Shown: one piece after another, positions 34,764 through 43,092 of the stretch
Layout of the letters: each line of letters begins with the position of its first letter
Position numbering within the stretch: the stretch's first letter is position 1
Origin: Streptomyces sp. 1331.2
GTDB lineage: Bacteria > Actinomycetota > Actinomycetes > Streptomycetales > Streptomycetaceae
DNA: 64,000 bases
Assembly: GCF_900199205.1 (NCBI RefSeq)
Contig: NZ_OBMJ01000001.1
Span: 3,475,001-3,539,000 of the forward strand
Reading direction: 5' to 3'
The notes under the pieces: model-generated
The model's database searches: none
Seen by the model: only the letters and a program-made list of their open reading frames with translations
Told to the model about the DNA's origin: nothing
Translations under genes and position numbers: made by a program

Positions 34764-35778
34764 CGTCCGTCCCTCCCCTGCTGTGCTGGGTGTCGCGGCT
34801 GTCGTCGGTGTCGTGGGTGTCGTCGCTGTCGTCGGTGAAGAGTTCGGCGACCCGGTGCCGGCGCTGTTCCAACCGGACCAGGCCGAGGCCCAGTTCGGCG
34901 ACGGTGTCGCGGACGGTGTCGTACGTCGACTCGTCCGCGAGCCGGACCAGCAGCAGGTGGGAGCCCTCGGGCTGGGCCTCGACGCCGGCCGCGGCAAGGC
35001 GCTCCCGGACCGCCGCACCGGGCTCGCGGCCGATCGCGCCGGGCTGCTCGCGGCCGTGGTCCTCCGGGAAGTCGGTGACCTCGACCGCGAGGACGGCCGT
35101 CGCCTCGGTGAAGGAGGCGGTGGAGGAGGAGCGCAGCAGCTTGCCGCCGTCGATGACGACCAGGTGGTCGCAGGTGCGCTCCAGCTCACCGAGCAGGTGG
35201 GTGGTGACCAGCACCGAGATGCCGAAGTCGGAGTGGACCCGGCGGATCAGCGCCAGCATCTCGTCCCGGCCGGCCGGGTCGAGGCCGTTGGTCGGCTCGT
35301 CCAGCAGCACCAACTTCGGGTCGTGGACCAGTGCTTGGGCGAGCTTGACGCGCTGCTTCATGCCGGTCGAGTACCCGCCCATCGGCCGGTACCGCTCCTC
35401 GTAGAGGCCGACGTGCCGCAGGGTGTCCGCGGTGCGCTCGCGGGCCGCGGTGGCGGGCAGGCCCGCCATCCGGGCCATGTGCACCACGAACTCGGTGGCG
35501 GAGACGTCCGGCGGCAGGCAGTCGTGCTCGGGCATGTAGCCGACCCGCTCGCGGATCTCGGAGCCCCGGGTGGCGACGTCCAGGCCGAGCACCTCGCCGC
35601 GGCCGGAGGTCGCCGGGGCGAGCCCGAGCAGGATCTTGATCAGGGTGGACTTGCCCGCGCCGTTGGACCCGACCAGCCCGACCACCCCGGGCCGCACCTC
35701 GACGGTGAGCTGGTCGAGGGCGGTGACCCGGGGGAACCTCTTGGTGAGGCCGTCCGTCTTGATGACAGCTGTGGACAC
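34747..35778 (-). CDS. ABC transporter ATP-binding protein
   Basis: 343 residues. Walker A GSNGAGKST, signature YSTGMKQRVK, Walker B LVLLDEPTNGLD and switch TTHLLGE are present. The last 25 residues are an Asp/Thr/Ser-rich tail (DDSDDTHDTDDSRDTQ) from a short DNA repeat. The GTG at 35778 starts VSTAVIKTDGLTKRF. This is the first of four ABC genes read leftwards; a lipoprotein gene lies 135 bp upstream in the same direction. Confidence 0.9.
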   Translation of the reverse strand: MSTAVIKTDGLTKRFPRVTALDQLTVEVRPGVVGLVGSNGAGKSTLIKILLGLAPATSGRGEVLGLDVATRGSEIRERVGYMPEHDCLPPDVSATEFVVHMARMAGLPATAARERTADTLRHVGLYEERYRPMGGYSTGMKQRVKLAQALVHDPKLVLLDEPTNGLDPAGRDEMLALIRRVHSDFGISVLVTTHLLGELERTCDHLVVIDGGKLLRSSSTASFTEATAVLAVEVTDFPEDHGREQPGAIGREPGAAVRERLAAAGVEAQPEGSHLLLVRLADESTYDTVRDTVAELGLGLVRLEQRRHRVAELFTDDSDDTHDTDDSRDTQHSRGGTDDVAAS

Positions 35779-35913
35779 GCCCTCAACGTAACGGCCTTGC
35801 GCCGCACGGGGCATGAGCCGGGACGACGAGGGCCCGTGCTGCTGCGGTATGACGTCCGGGGCTGCGGCCCCTAGGGGTCGGCAGCGCCCGGACGTGGTGA
35901 ACCGCGCGGCGGA

Positions 35914-36522
35914 TCAGCTGTGCGCGCGCTCCCACAGCTCGGTGACCTTGCCGGAGGCGTCGATCGCCACCTTGTAGTCACCGAGCGAGCACGGGTACGA
36001 GCCCTTCTCGTTGTGCGGCGTGGCGATGCACTCGTTGATGTGCTTCACCAGGTCGGTCACGTTGACGTCCTTCGGCGCGGCCAGCACCGAGCTCAGGTGG
36101 CCCTTGGCGGTGGGCGCGATGGGGGCGGTCTTGTCGGCGCCCACCGGGTCGAAGCCGACGTCGTCGACGCCGCAGACGTCCTTGGTGTCCTTGTACACCA
36201 GGGTCGTCGCGCTGGTGCCCTTCACCGGGTAGATCCACTTCTGCCCGGCGGGCAGCGGCCCGTGGGTGCAGAAGCCCTCGGGCTCGCCGGAGGCGGCCGG
36301 GGTGGCGCTGGGCGCGGTCCTGCCGGGCTGCACGGGCTTGCCGGTGCCGGCCGGGGCGGCGGTGGGCGCGGCGTCCGTCGGGGCGGCGGTCGGCGCGGCG
36401 GTGGCGGTGCTCGACCCGCTTCCCGCACCCTGGTCCGACGAGTCGTCCGGGCCGCAGGCCGCGAGACCGAACGCGGCGGCGGCGACCAGGGCGGTGGCGA
36501 GCAGTCTCCTGGAAACAGGCAT
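35914..36522 (-). CDS. Lipoprotein of unknown function
   Basis: 202 residues. The signal ends with lipobox LAAC, followed by a long Thr/Ala/Pro-rich linker (about 35-85) and a compact domain (about 90-202) with four Cys (FCTHG, DVCGV, NECIA, PCSLG) that could form two disulfides. No family recognised. The ATG at 36522 is preferred because it starts the signal peptide; an in-frame ATG lies nine codons upstream. Confidence 0.75.
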   Translation of the reverse strand: MPVSRRLLATALVAAAAFGLAACGPDDSSDQGAGSGSSTATAAPTAAPTDAAPTAAPAGTGKPVQPGRTAPSATPAASGEPEGFCTHGPLPAGQKWIYPVKGTSATTLVYKDTKDVCGVDDVGFDPVGADKTAPIAPTAKGHLSSVLAAPKDVNVTDLVKHINECIATPHNEKGSYPCSLGDYKVAIDASGKVTELWERAHS

Positions 36523-36637
36523 GACGAAGGAACCCCCGTTGTAACGCATGATCAGATTGGCGGTGCGGCGGACAGACTAGCGCCTCGCCCCGACGCCGCC
36601 GGAGCGCCCGGACCCCGGGCACCCCGGCGGGAGGCGA

Positions 36638-37525
36638 TCAACCCAGCTGGGCCAGGCCCTCGGTGGCGATCCGCTCGAAGACCGCGAGGTCGTTCGCGAA
36701 GATCGAGTCGGGGACCGGCCAGTGGATCACCAACTCGGTGATGCCCAGCTCCCGGTAGGTGCCCGCCCAGTCCACGAAGGCGTCCAGCGACGCCAGCGGC
36801 TTCTCCGCGGTCGAGCCCTGGAGCAGCATCTTCTCCAGTGTGGCCACGTCCCGGCCCTTGACCTCGCAGGCCGCCGTCAGCTTCTCGATCTGCGCGGCGA
36901 TCACCCCGGGCGCCTGCTCGGCCGGCACGTCCGCCGGACCCTTCGGGTCTCCGTACGTGACCCAGCCCTGGCCGTACTCGGCGGCCAGCCGCATCCCGCG
37001 CGGGCCCGCGGCGGCGACGTAGAACGGCACCCGCGGGGTCTGCACGCAGCCGGGGATGTTCCGGGCCTCGACCGCCGAGTAGTACGTGCCCTCGTGCGTC
37101 GTGGCGTCCTGGCGCAGCAGCTCGTCCAGCAGCGGCAGGAACTCCCCGAACCGGTCCGCCCGCTCCTTGGGCGACCACGCCTGCTGCCCCATCGCCGTCG
37201 CGTCGAAGCCGATCCCGCCGGCCCCGATCCCCAGGGTGAGCCGGCCGCCGGACACGTCGTCCAGCGTGATCAGCTCCTTCGCCAGCGTCACCGGGTGGCG
37301 GAAGTTCGGCGAGGTGACGAGCGTCCCCAGCCGCAGCCGCTCGGTGGCCGTCGCGGCGGCGGTCAGCGTGGGCACCGCCCCGAACCAGGGCTCGTCCCGG
37401 AACGACCGCCACGACAGGTGGTCGTAGGTGTACGCGGCGTGGAAACCGAGGTCCTCGGCCCGCCGCCAGATCTTCTGCCCCTCGCTCCACCGGTGGATGG
37501 GGAGGATAACGGTACTCAAGCGCAT
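36638..37525 (-). CDS. LLM-class F420-dependent oxidoreductase
   Basis: 295 residues in a luciferase-like TIM barrel, with TYDHLSWRSF near the N-terminus and GIGAGGIGFDATAMG in the middle, both typical of actinobacterial F420-dependent LLM enzymes. The substrate is unknown. Its first 72 codons (37310-37525) are duplicated at 40369-40584. The last few codons next to the ATG differ between the two copies, mostly silently. The intact gene therefore probably carries a 5' end brought in with, or recombined around, the inserted segment to its right. Confidence 0.88.
   Translation of the reverse strand: MRLSTVILPIHRWSEGQKIWRRAEDLGFHAAYTYDHLSWRSFRDEPWFGAVPTLTAAATATERLRLGTLVTSPNFRHPVTLAKELITLDDVSGGRLTLGIGAGGIGFDATAMGQQAWSPKERADRFGEFLPLLDELLRQDATTHEGTYYSAVEARNIPGCVQTPRVPFYVAAAGPRGMRLAAEYGQGWVTYGDPKGPADVPAEQAPGVIAAQIEKLTAACEVKGRDVATLEKMLLQGSTAEKPLASLDAFVDWAGTYRELGITELVIHWPVPDSIFANDLAVFERIATEGLAQLG
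37310..37525. repeat. 216-bp direct repeat, left copy (5' end of the intact LLM gene)
   Basis: It aligns without gaps to 40369-40584 (offset 3059). The first 170 bp differ at about two positions, and differences concentrate in the last 20 bp near the start codon. Confidence 0.85.
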
Positions 37526-37606
37526 GCTGTGACGATACGCGCGCAAGTCGGCGGGGCTTCGGACCGCTCGCAACCCAGCGGTGAACAGGTCCGCTAGCGT
37601 GGCGCC

Positions 37607-37921
37607 ATGGGCACGCTCAGCAAGCGAGAACTGGCCGCGCTGGTCGATGAGGCGACGGTCGACACCTACGACGAGCACGAGGAGGTGTCGGCGCTGTTCG
37701 CCGCCGTCGAGGAGAACCTGACGATGCCGTTCAGCACGTCGGTGCTGGGCGTCGAGGTGACCGTGCGCGGCGTCGACCTCTCACGGGACGGAAGGATCGT
37801 CGCCCTGTGCACCCACGGTGAGTTCCGGCAGACGATCGGGCTGCTGGACCTTCCGTTGCCGGATCCGGCTCCGGACGGAGCGGAGTGGGTCGAGGCGTAC
37901 CACTACTACTGGGCGCACTGA
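37607..37921 (+). CDS. Small acidic protein, CcbP-like
   Basis: 104 residues, strongly acidic (DEHEEVSALFAAVEENLTMP). EVTVRGVDLSRDGRIVALC followed by LLDLPLPDPAPDGAEWVEAY resembles the CcbP-type calcium-binding proteins annotated in streptomycetes; Ca2+ binding is inferred from that resemblance. TAGCGT lies 7 nt upstream of the ATG, suggesting a leaderless mRNA. It is the first gene of the inserted segment. Confidence 0.6.
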   Translation: MGTLSKRELAALVDEATVDTYDEHEEVSALFAAVEENLTMPFSTSVLGVEVTVRGVDLSRDGRIVALCTHGEFRQTIGLLDLPLPDPAPDGAEWVEAYHYYWAH

Positions 37922-37954
37922 GCGTCGGAACCTTCACGATCGAGAGGGACCCGC

Positions 37955-39187
37955 ATGGGTGTCGTGGTACGGACCGAGAACGAGGCGTCGTTGCGGGGCC
38001 TGATCGAGCGATGCTCCGAGCTGAAGGACGAACTCGTCGCCTTCGCTCAGAGCTCGCGCTTCGACCGATGGCTGACCCCGCTGCTGATGGAGGCCGCCGG
38101 CCCGGAGCGGCAGCTGGAGGAGGGCGATGCGATCCGGATCATCGACAACTTCATCCTGCGGCACCGCCTGCCGGACGGTTCGACCGTGGTGGACCGGTTC
38201 GTCGCCGGACGGCGGGACTTGAACGACGCCGATCGGGAGATGCTGCTCGGCTGGCGTGACCCCGTCGAGGGCATCTTCGAGGTCCGGCGCAAGGACGGGG
38301 ACGCCGTCGTCCTGCTGAACCTGATCGACGACCTGGAGTACCGCACGTACTCGAACGTCGGGCGGGCGGCCTTCCGCGGAGTGTCCAAGGGAGGCTTTCT
38401 CCTCGCCTGCCTGGTTCCCGTCCACTCGGCGGACGGGGTGTGGCTGGTCTCCGGGGCGATGTCGTCGTACCCGAGGTCCAGTTCCACCGAGATCGCCCGC
38501 GCCGCACTCCAACTGGCCACCAGCCGACCCGAACTGGTCTTCCGCAACCCCGAGAAGATCGAGCAGGGATGGGAGTCGATGCGCCAGGACCGGGCCGCGT
38601 TCATCGAGTTCTTCGGCAGCGACGAACTGGTCCTTCCCCCTGCCGAAGCCGAGGACCGGCTCAACGCCTACTACCGGCACCGGCAGGCTGTCGCCGGGCA
38701 GCCTGTCCGGGCCCGGGGCAGTCGGCTGCCCGGCCTTGATTTCCCGGTCTTCGAACTTCCGCGAGGACTCGCGGAATCGGAAATGGTCGGTGCCATTTAT
38801 GACGAAGTCGACGGACTCTACTTCTACCCGGACTACGGGATGCTGCGGGACCTCTTCGCCGATCCGGCCCTCCCTGGCCGCAGGCAGCACCAGGACCTGC
38901 TGCGCGTGTACCTGCGCGAGGAGTCGATTGCACCGCTGCCGCTCCGCCGCCTGGCCGCCGCCCACCCGGAGACCGTCGACGAGGTGTTCCGGAAACTGCT
39001 GCGGAAGCCCGGATTCACCTGGGACGAGCACGGCGAGGAGCTGCTGCTCCGGCGCAAGTCCTGGTACTACGCACGGGAGCCCCGCCCGGGAGTTTCCGTG
39101 ATCGGCGAGCGCCTCAGCGAGCTCGCCGCCGGCACCGGACGGCAGAAGTTCACCAGAGCACGGCGCGTGGCCTCCGATCACTCGTAG
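37955..39187 (+). CDS. Hypothetical protein, 410 residues
   Basis: No signal peptide or membrane segment. LRHRLPDGSTVVDRFVAGRR and DLNDADREMLLGWRDPVEGI (about 69-108) and YDEVDGLYFYPDYGMLRDLF (about 280-299) look like conserved blocks of a widespread Streptomyces family of unknown function. It lies 33 bp after the CcbP-like gene, probably on one transcript. Codon use is slightly less G/C-extreme than in neighbours, in keeping with a transferred segment. Confidence 0.7.
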   Translation: MGVVVRTENEASLRGLIERCSELKDELVAFAQSSRFDRWLTPLLMEAAGPERQLEEGDAIRIIDNFILRHRLPDGSTVVDRFVAGRRDLNDADREMLLGWRDPVEGIFEVRRKDGDAVVLLNLIDDLEYRTYSNVGRAAFRGVSKGGFLLACLVPVHSADGVWLVSGAMSSYPRSSSTEIARAALQLATSRPELVFRNPEKIEQGWESMRQDRAAFIEFFGSDELVLPPAEAEDRLNAYYRHRQAVAGQPVRARGSRLPGLDFPVFELPRGLAESEMVGAIYDEVDGLYFYPDYGMLRDLFADPALPGRRQHQDLLRVYLREESIAPLPLRRLAAAHPETVDEVFRKLLRKPGFTWDEHGEELLLRRKSWYYAREPRPGVSVIGERLSELAAGTGRQKFTRARRVASDHS

Positions 39188-39215
39188 GGATGAATTAGTG
39201 ACCCATCAGGGGCTA

Positions 39216-39253
39216 TTTGCATAAGGTGCAAGGTACTGTGCGGCTTATGCAAA
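39216..39253. promoter_or_regulatory. Operator dyad over the start of the MNT antitoxin gene
   Basis: TTTGCATAAG (39216-39225) and CTTATGCAAA (39244-39253) are perfect 10-bp inverted repeats around 18 bases holding TACTGT, a -10 candidate 7 nt before the ATG at 39247. The right arm contains the start codon, so a bound repressor would block both promoter and start. The encoded winged-helix domain is the obvious candidate for autorepression. Confidence 0.75.
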
Positions 39254-39846
39254 CTCCTCCGCCGGCACTGCTGCCGCTCCTGCGCACCCCGTTCCAGGGG
39301 GAGATGCTGGCCTGGCTGTATCTGCATCCGCAGGAAGAGACCTCACTTGCCGACATTGCCGCACGCTTCGGGGTCTCGACCGCAACCGCCAGCCGCGAGG
39401 CGGACCGGCTGGTTGAGGCCGAACTGATCACAGAGCGACGGCTCGGAAACCTCCGGCTGCTGCGGGCCAACGCCACCGGGCGGCTGGCAGGCCCACTGAC
39501 CGAGCTGTTCGCCCTCACCTACGGTCCGATCGCCGTGCTCGGAGATCTGCTGCTACCGCTCGCCGGCGTAGAGGAAGCCCACATCTACGGCTCCTGGGCC
39601 GCCCGTTACACCGGGGAGGGCGGCGGGGTACCCAACGACGTCGATGTCCTTGTGGTGGGTACCCCCGACGAGGACGAGCTGTACGAGGCTGCACGCAAGG
39701 CGGAACGTCTGCTCGACCGAGACGTCAACGTTCACCGGATCTCGTCGGCCCGCTGGCACGAGCCGGGCACGGACCCGTTCCTCACGGGCGTCAGAAGCCG
39801 GCCGACAGTTCAGCTCGAAGCGTTCGAAAGGAAGCACAAGGGATGA
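39247..39846 (+). CDS. Winged-helix / MNT nucleotidyltransferase antitoxin
   Basis: 199 residues. The N-terminal winged helix spans about 20-85 (TSLADIAARFGVSTATASREAD). The C-terminal minimal nucleotidyltransferase spans about 95-199, with GSWAARY at its start and NDVDVLVVG, the GSx10DxD motif of MNT enzymes. MNT antitoxins of the type VII (HepT-MntA) kind AMPylate and silence a HEPN RNase. Here a DNA-binding domain is fused to it, giving a regulator-antitoxin. Its stop codon overlaps the HEPN start in ATGA. Confidence 0.85.
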   Translation: MQTPPPALLPLLRTPFQGEMLAWLYLHPQEETSLADIAARFGVSTATASREADRLVEAELITERRLGNLRLLRANATGRLAGPLTELFALTYGPIAVLGDLLLPLAGVEEAHIYGSWAARYTGEGGGVPNDVDVLVVGTPDEDELYEAARKAERLLDRDVNVHRISSARWHEPGTDPFLTGVRSRPTVQLEAFERKHKG

Positions 39847-40307
39847 AGTGGCAGCAGGGCCGCGCCGCAGTCGAAAGCATGTTGGCGCGCAAGGAGCTGG
39901 AGCGCGTACCCGCGAGCCGGGAGCAGGCGGACAACCTGCTGGCCCAAGCGTCGAACCACCTCAAGGCAGCAGAGGCGGTCGCTTCCTTCGATGCGATCGG
40001 CGCCTACCAACTGCTGTACGACGCAGCGCGCAAGGCGCTGGTCGCGGTCTTGGAGAACCAGGGGTTGCGACCGACCAGCCGAGGGGGGCACATCGCGGTC
40101 CTGGAAGCGGTCAGTGCACAGCTCGATCCACCTCTTGGGGCGACGCTCAGGCCCTTCGACCGCATGCGCCGACGTCGGAACCAGGCGGAGTACGCGGATC
40201 TGGACGCACCCGAGATCGAAGCCCAGGACGTGGCCAACGATGTCCCGAAGGTGAAGGCGATCACCGAGCTTGCTCAGCGCGTCCTGGACGAGATGAGCCC
40301 TTTCTGA
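39843..40307 (+). CDS. HEPN-domain toxin candidate
   Basis: 154 residues, all helical. DRMRRRRNQAEYADLD carries the HEPN Rx4-6(H/N) motif, but with Asn in place of the usual His, as seen in some actinobacterial members. HEPN toxins cut or bind RNA; whether the Asn form is an active nuclease is uncertain. Gene order and overlap with the MNT gene fit a two-gene toxin-antitoxin unit. Confidence 0.8.
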   Translation: MKWQQGRAAVESMLARKELERVPASREQADNLLAQASNHLKAAEAVASFDAIGAYQLLYDAARKALVAVLENQGLRPTSRGGHIAVLEAVSAQLDPPLGATLRPFDRMRRRRNQAEYADLDAPEIEAQDVANDVPKVKAITELAQRVLDEMSPF

Positions 40308-40338
40308 CGCACTGCGGTGACCGATCGAGTCGATCAGA

Positions 40339-40584
40339 TCAGCACGCGATAGGTGAACGAGGCTTGACCGAGGTGACGAGCGTCCCCAGCCGCAGCCGCT
40401 CGGTGGCCGTCGCGGCGGCGGTCAGCGTGGGCACCGCCCCGAACCAGGGCTCGTCCCGGAACGACCGCCACGACAGGTGGTCGTAGGTGTACGCGGCGTG
40501 GAACCCGAGGTCCTCGGCCCGCCGCCAGATCTTCTGTCCCTCGCTCCACCGGTGGATGGGGAGGATCACCGTGCTCAGACGCAT
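40339..40584 (-). pseudogene. Truncated LLM oxidoreductase 5' fragment
   Basis: This is an 81-codon frame whose first 72 residues equal those of the intact LLM protein at 36638-37525. It then runs into unrelated sequence (SVKPRSPIAC) and stops. It is what remains of the original gene start after the segment 37526-40368 was inserted. Confidence 0.85.
40369..40584. repeat. 216-bp direct repeat, right copy
   Basis: Partner of 37310-37525. It flanks the insert on the side of the native upstream region. Confidence 0.85.
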
Positions 40585-40620
40585 ACCACCGACCCTACGG
40601 GAGGCGGCTCGCTGTCGGAT

Positions 40621-41544
40621 TCAGCGCTGCAGCCAGCTCAGCAGGGTCGTCGCCGTGAACACCGTGCCCGCCGCCAGCCAGACCGCGCGCGGGGTCAGCC
40701 ACCCGGGCCCTTCCCGGACCGGCCCCGGGGGCTGGGACTGCGGGACCGGGGCCAGCAGCGCGTCTGCGAAGGCCTGGGCGGTGGGCGGTCGGTCCGCCGG
40801 CTCGACGGACATCGCGGTCCGGAGCAGCAGGGCGAGGTTCGGTGGGAGCTCCGCTCCGGCCGGGAGCGCCGGCAGCGTCGTGGCGGTCGGCTGGCCGGTC
40901 ATCAGGGCTGTGGCGCGTCCGCCCGAGCCGAACGGCTTCTGCCCGGTCAGCAGCTCGTAGGCCACGACGGCCAGCGCGTACACGTCGGCCCTCCCGTCGA
41001 ACCCGCCGGTCTGGAAGGCCTGTTCCGGTGCCATGTACGCGGGTGTGCCCGTGGTCACCGTCAGCCCGGATGCGTCGGCCAGTTGCTTGGCGCTGCCCAG
41101 GTCCGCCACCAGCACCGCGGCGGGCGCGGAGCCGGTGGAGAGCAGCAGGTTGGACGGCTTGACGTCGCGGTGCACCACGCCCGCCTCGTGCAGGACCTGG
41201 ACCGCGTAGCCCGCCTCCGCCGCCAGCCGCAGCGCCTCCTGCCGGTCGCACTGCCCGACCCGGTCGGCCAGGGTGCCGCCGCGGACGTAGTCCATGACGA
41301 AGTACGGCCGGTCCTCCTGCACGCCGACGTCGTGCACCCGGACCACCCGCGGGCTGGCGATCCGGCGCAGCAGCCTCGCCTCCGCCAGGAACCGCTCGCG
41401 CACATCGGCGTTGGCGGCCCAGTTCTCGGCCAGCACCTTCACCGCGACCTCGGTGTCGAGCTCCGGATCGTAGGCCTTCCAGACCGTCGCGAAGGAGCCG
41501 GCTCCGAGCCGCTCCAGGAGGAGGTAACGGCCGAGCTTGCGCAT
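40621..41544 (-). CDS. Ser/Thr protein kinase with one C-terminal membrane helix
   Basis: 307 residues. Glycine loop GAGSFATV (about 14-21), catalytic Lys36, HRDVKPSN (125-132), DLG in place of DFG (148-150) and YMAPEQ are all present. A Pro-rich juxtamembrane stretch leads to one membrane helix (about 283-303) with almost no outside domain, so it lacks an obvious sensor. It is divergent from an ECF sigma gene across 87 bp; kinase-linked ECF factors are often controlled by phosphorylation. Confidence 0.9.
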   Translation of the reverse strand: MRKLGRYLLLERLGAGSFATVWKAYDPELDTEVAVKVLAENWAANADVRERFLAEARLLRRIASPRVVRVHDVGVQEDRPYFVMDYVRGGTLADRVGQCDRQEALRLAAEAGYAVQVLHEAGVVHRDVKPSNLLLSTGSAPAAVLVADLGSAKQLADASGLTVTTGTPAYMAPEQAFQTGGFDGRADVYALAVVAYELLTGQKPFGSGGRATALMTGQPTATTLPALPAGAELPPNLALLLRTAMSVEPADRPPTAQAFADALLAPVPQSQPPGPVREGPGWLTPRAVWLAAGTVFTATTLLSWLQR

Positions 41545-41631
41545 GTGGCAGCATTCTGCCGGAGTCGGCGGGAGTGTGGAACTCCCGTTCGGCGGGTGGG
41601 GTACCAGGCGGGACGAAACGGGGGAATCCGG

Positions 41632-42177
41632 GTGTTCGAGGAAGCCGAGCTGGAACGGCTCGTGGCGGCTGCTCAGGCGGGCGACCCGGGGGCGCTGGAG
41701 CACCTGCTGGCCAAGCTGCGGCCGGTGGTGCTGCGCCGCTGCTCCCGTTTCCTGCCCCACCACGCCGATGCGGAGGAGGCCGCGCAGGACGCGCTGCTGT
41801 CCATCAGCACGCACCTGGGCGGGTACGGCGGTCACGGCTCCTTCCTGGGCTGGGTGACGGTGATCGCCTCGAACGCCGCCCGGTCCACCTACCGCTCGAT
41901 GCGCCGGCGCGCCGAGGACAGCCACGCCGACCTCCCCGAGTCCGTCGACCCGCGCACCACCAGCGTCATCGCCGGGACCAGGCTCGACCTGATGGAGGCG
42001 CTGGCCGCGCTGGAGCAGCAGCACCCCGCCCTGGTGGAGTCCTTCGTGCTGCGCGACCTGGGGGACCTGACCTACGTCCAGGTGGCCGAGCAGCTGGACG
42101 CCCCGCTGGGCACGGTCAAGGACCGTATCCACCAGGCCCGCCGATTCATGCGCGGGCGCCTGGTCACCGGCCTGTGA
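41632..42177 (+). CDS. ECF-type RNA polymerase sigma factor
   Basis: 181 residues. Region 2 is around 18-88 (HADAEEAAQDALLSISTHL, SFLGWVTVIASNAARS). Region 4 is around 122-175 (LTYVQVAEQLDAPLGTVKDR, then IHQARRFM). No anti-sigma gene is next to it; the Ser/Thr kinase opposite is the likely controller. The GTG at 41632 follows GGGGGAATCCG. Its stop codon overlaps the GTG of the next gene, so it is coupled to the exported protein downstream. Confidence 0.9.
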   Translation: MFEEAELERLVAAAQAGDPGALEHLLAKLRPVVLRRCSRFLPHHADAEEAAQDALLSISTHLGGYGGHGSFLGWVTVIASNAARSTYRSMRRRAEDSHADLPESVDPRTTSVIAGTRLDLMEALAALEQQHPALVESFVLRDLGDLTYVQVAEQLDAPLGTVKDRIHQARRFMRGRLVTGL

Positions 42178-42998
42178 ACCGCGGTCCCGCGGCGGGCGGC
42201 GGCCACACCGTCGTCCGGCTCCGGTCCGCCGTCGCCGCCCTGGTCGCGGCCGCCGCACTCGGGCTGGTGGCCGGCCGGTTCGTCCTGCCGGCGCCCACCG
42301 GCGCCACCGGGCAGGCGGCAGCGCAGTCGGGTGCCGCGGCCGGCGGGGCGTCCCAGGGCGCGTCCTCGGCCTCCGGCTCCGCCGCGCCGACCGCGCCGGC
42401 CGGTGCGACCGGTGCGACCGGGCCGGTGACGATCGCGAACCTTCTGGAACCCGCGGCGTTCAGCCCGGACGTCGGCACCGAGCGGATCCACGTCATCGAC
42501 CGGTACGGCGACGGGGCTTACGCCAACGCGGCCTGCACCGGCGAGAAGACCCTCACTCAGACCCTGGGCGGGCCCGGTGCCCGCTTCCGCGGGCTGATGA
42601 CCAGCACCCGCGCCGACCCGGACGACCGCACGCTGGCCGCCGACAGCGTCGACCAGGTCGCCCGCGAGGTCGCCGCCGAGGCCCAGAGCCCGTCCCTGGC
42701 GCAGAACTTCGCCGAGCGCCTGCTGCTGGAGGCGGTGTCCTGCCAGGAGGAACCTCCAGGGCACTGGGTCTACGGAAGGACCATGACGCTGCAGCTCGCC
42801 CCGGACGTCACCGCGAGCTGGATGGGCTACTACCAGGGATCGCTCAACACCACCGGCAGAGCGCCCGAGGGCAAGGAGACCTGCGGCGGCATCGCCGTGC
42901 TGCGCAGCGGCAACCACTACGGAGTGCTGGAGGTCCACGCCTGCCTGGGCACGGCCGCGATGGACCGCGTCGTCAGGACCGCTCTGTCACAGCTGTGA
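42174..42998 (+). CDS. Membrane-anchored exported protein, paralogue 1
   Basis: 274 residues. An N-terminal signal-anchor (about 16-37) is followed by a Gly/Ala/Ser-rich linker with PTAPAGATGATGP, then an extracytoplasmic domain with paired Cys and the blocks CQEEPPGHWVYG and GGIAVLRSGNHYGVLEVHAC. The second block pattern recurs in the next gene (CQDEPAGHWHYG, GGVAVLRSGTKVAIVE), so the two are paralogues. No named family recognised. It may be the sigma factor's sensor or target in the envelope. Confidence 0.75.
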   Translation: MNRGPAAGGGHTVVRLRSAVAALVAAAALGLVAGRFVLPAPTGATGQAAAQSGAAAGGASQGASSASGSAAPTAPAGATGATGPVTIANLLEPAAFSPDVGTERIHVIDRYGDGAYANAACTGEKTLTQTLGGPGARFRGLMTSTRADPDDRTLAADSVDQVAREVAAEAQSPSLAQNFAERLLLEAVSCQEEPPGHWVYGRTMTLQLAPDVTASWMGYYQGSLNTTGRAPEGKETCGGIAVLRSGNHYGVLEVHACLGTAAMDRVVRTALSQL

Positions 42999-43092
42999 AA
43001 CAGCGGGTCGGGGCTCCAACTTTCCCTCCGTGGGCGGCATCTCCCCGGTTGTACGAGGACGCAACAGGCGTCCCGACCAGCAGGGGGACCAG

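Noticed and set aside
37310-40584. Insertion sequence or integron origin of the LLM duplication
   Set aside because: There is no transposase, recombinase or terminal inverted repeat in the insert, and 216 bp is too long for a transposon target duplication.
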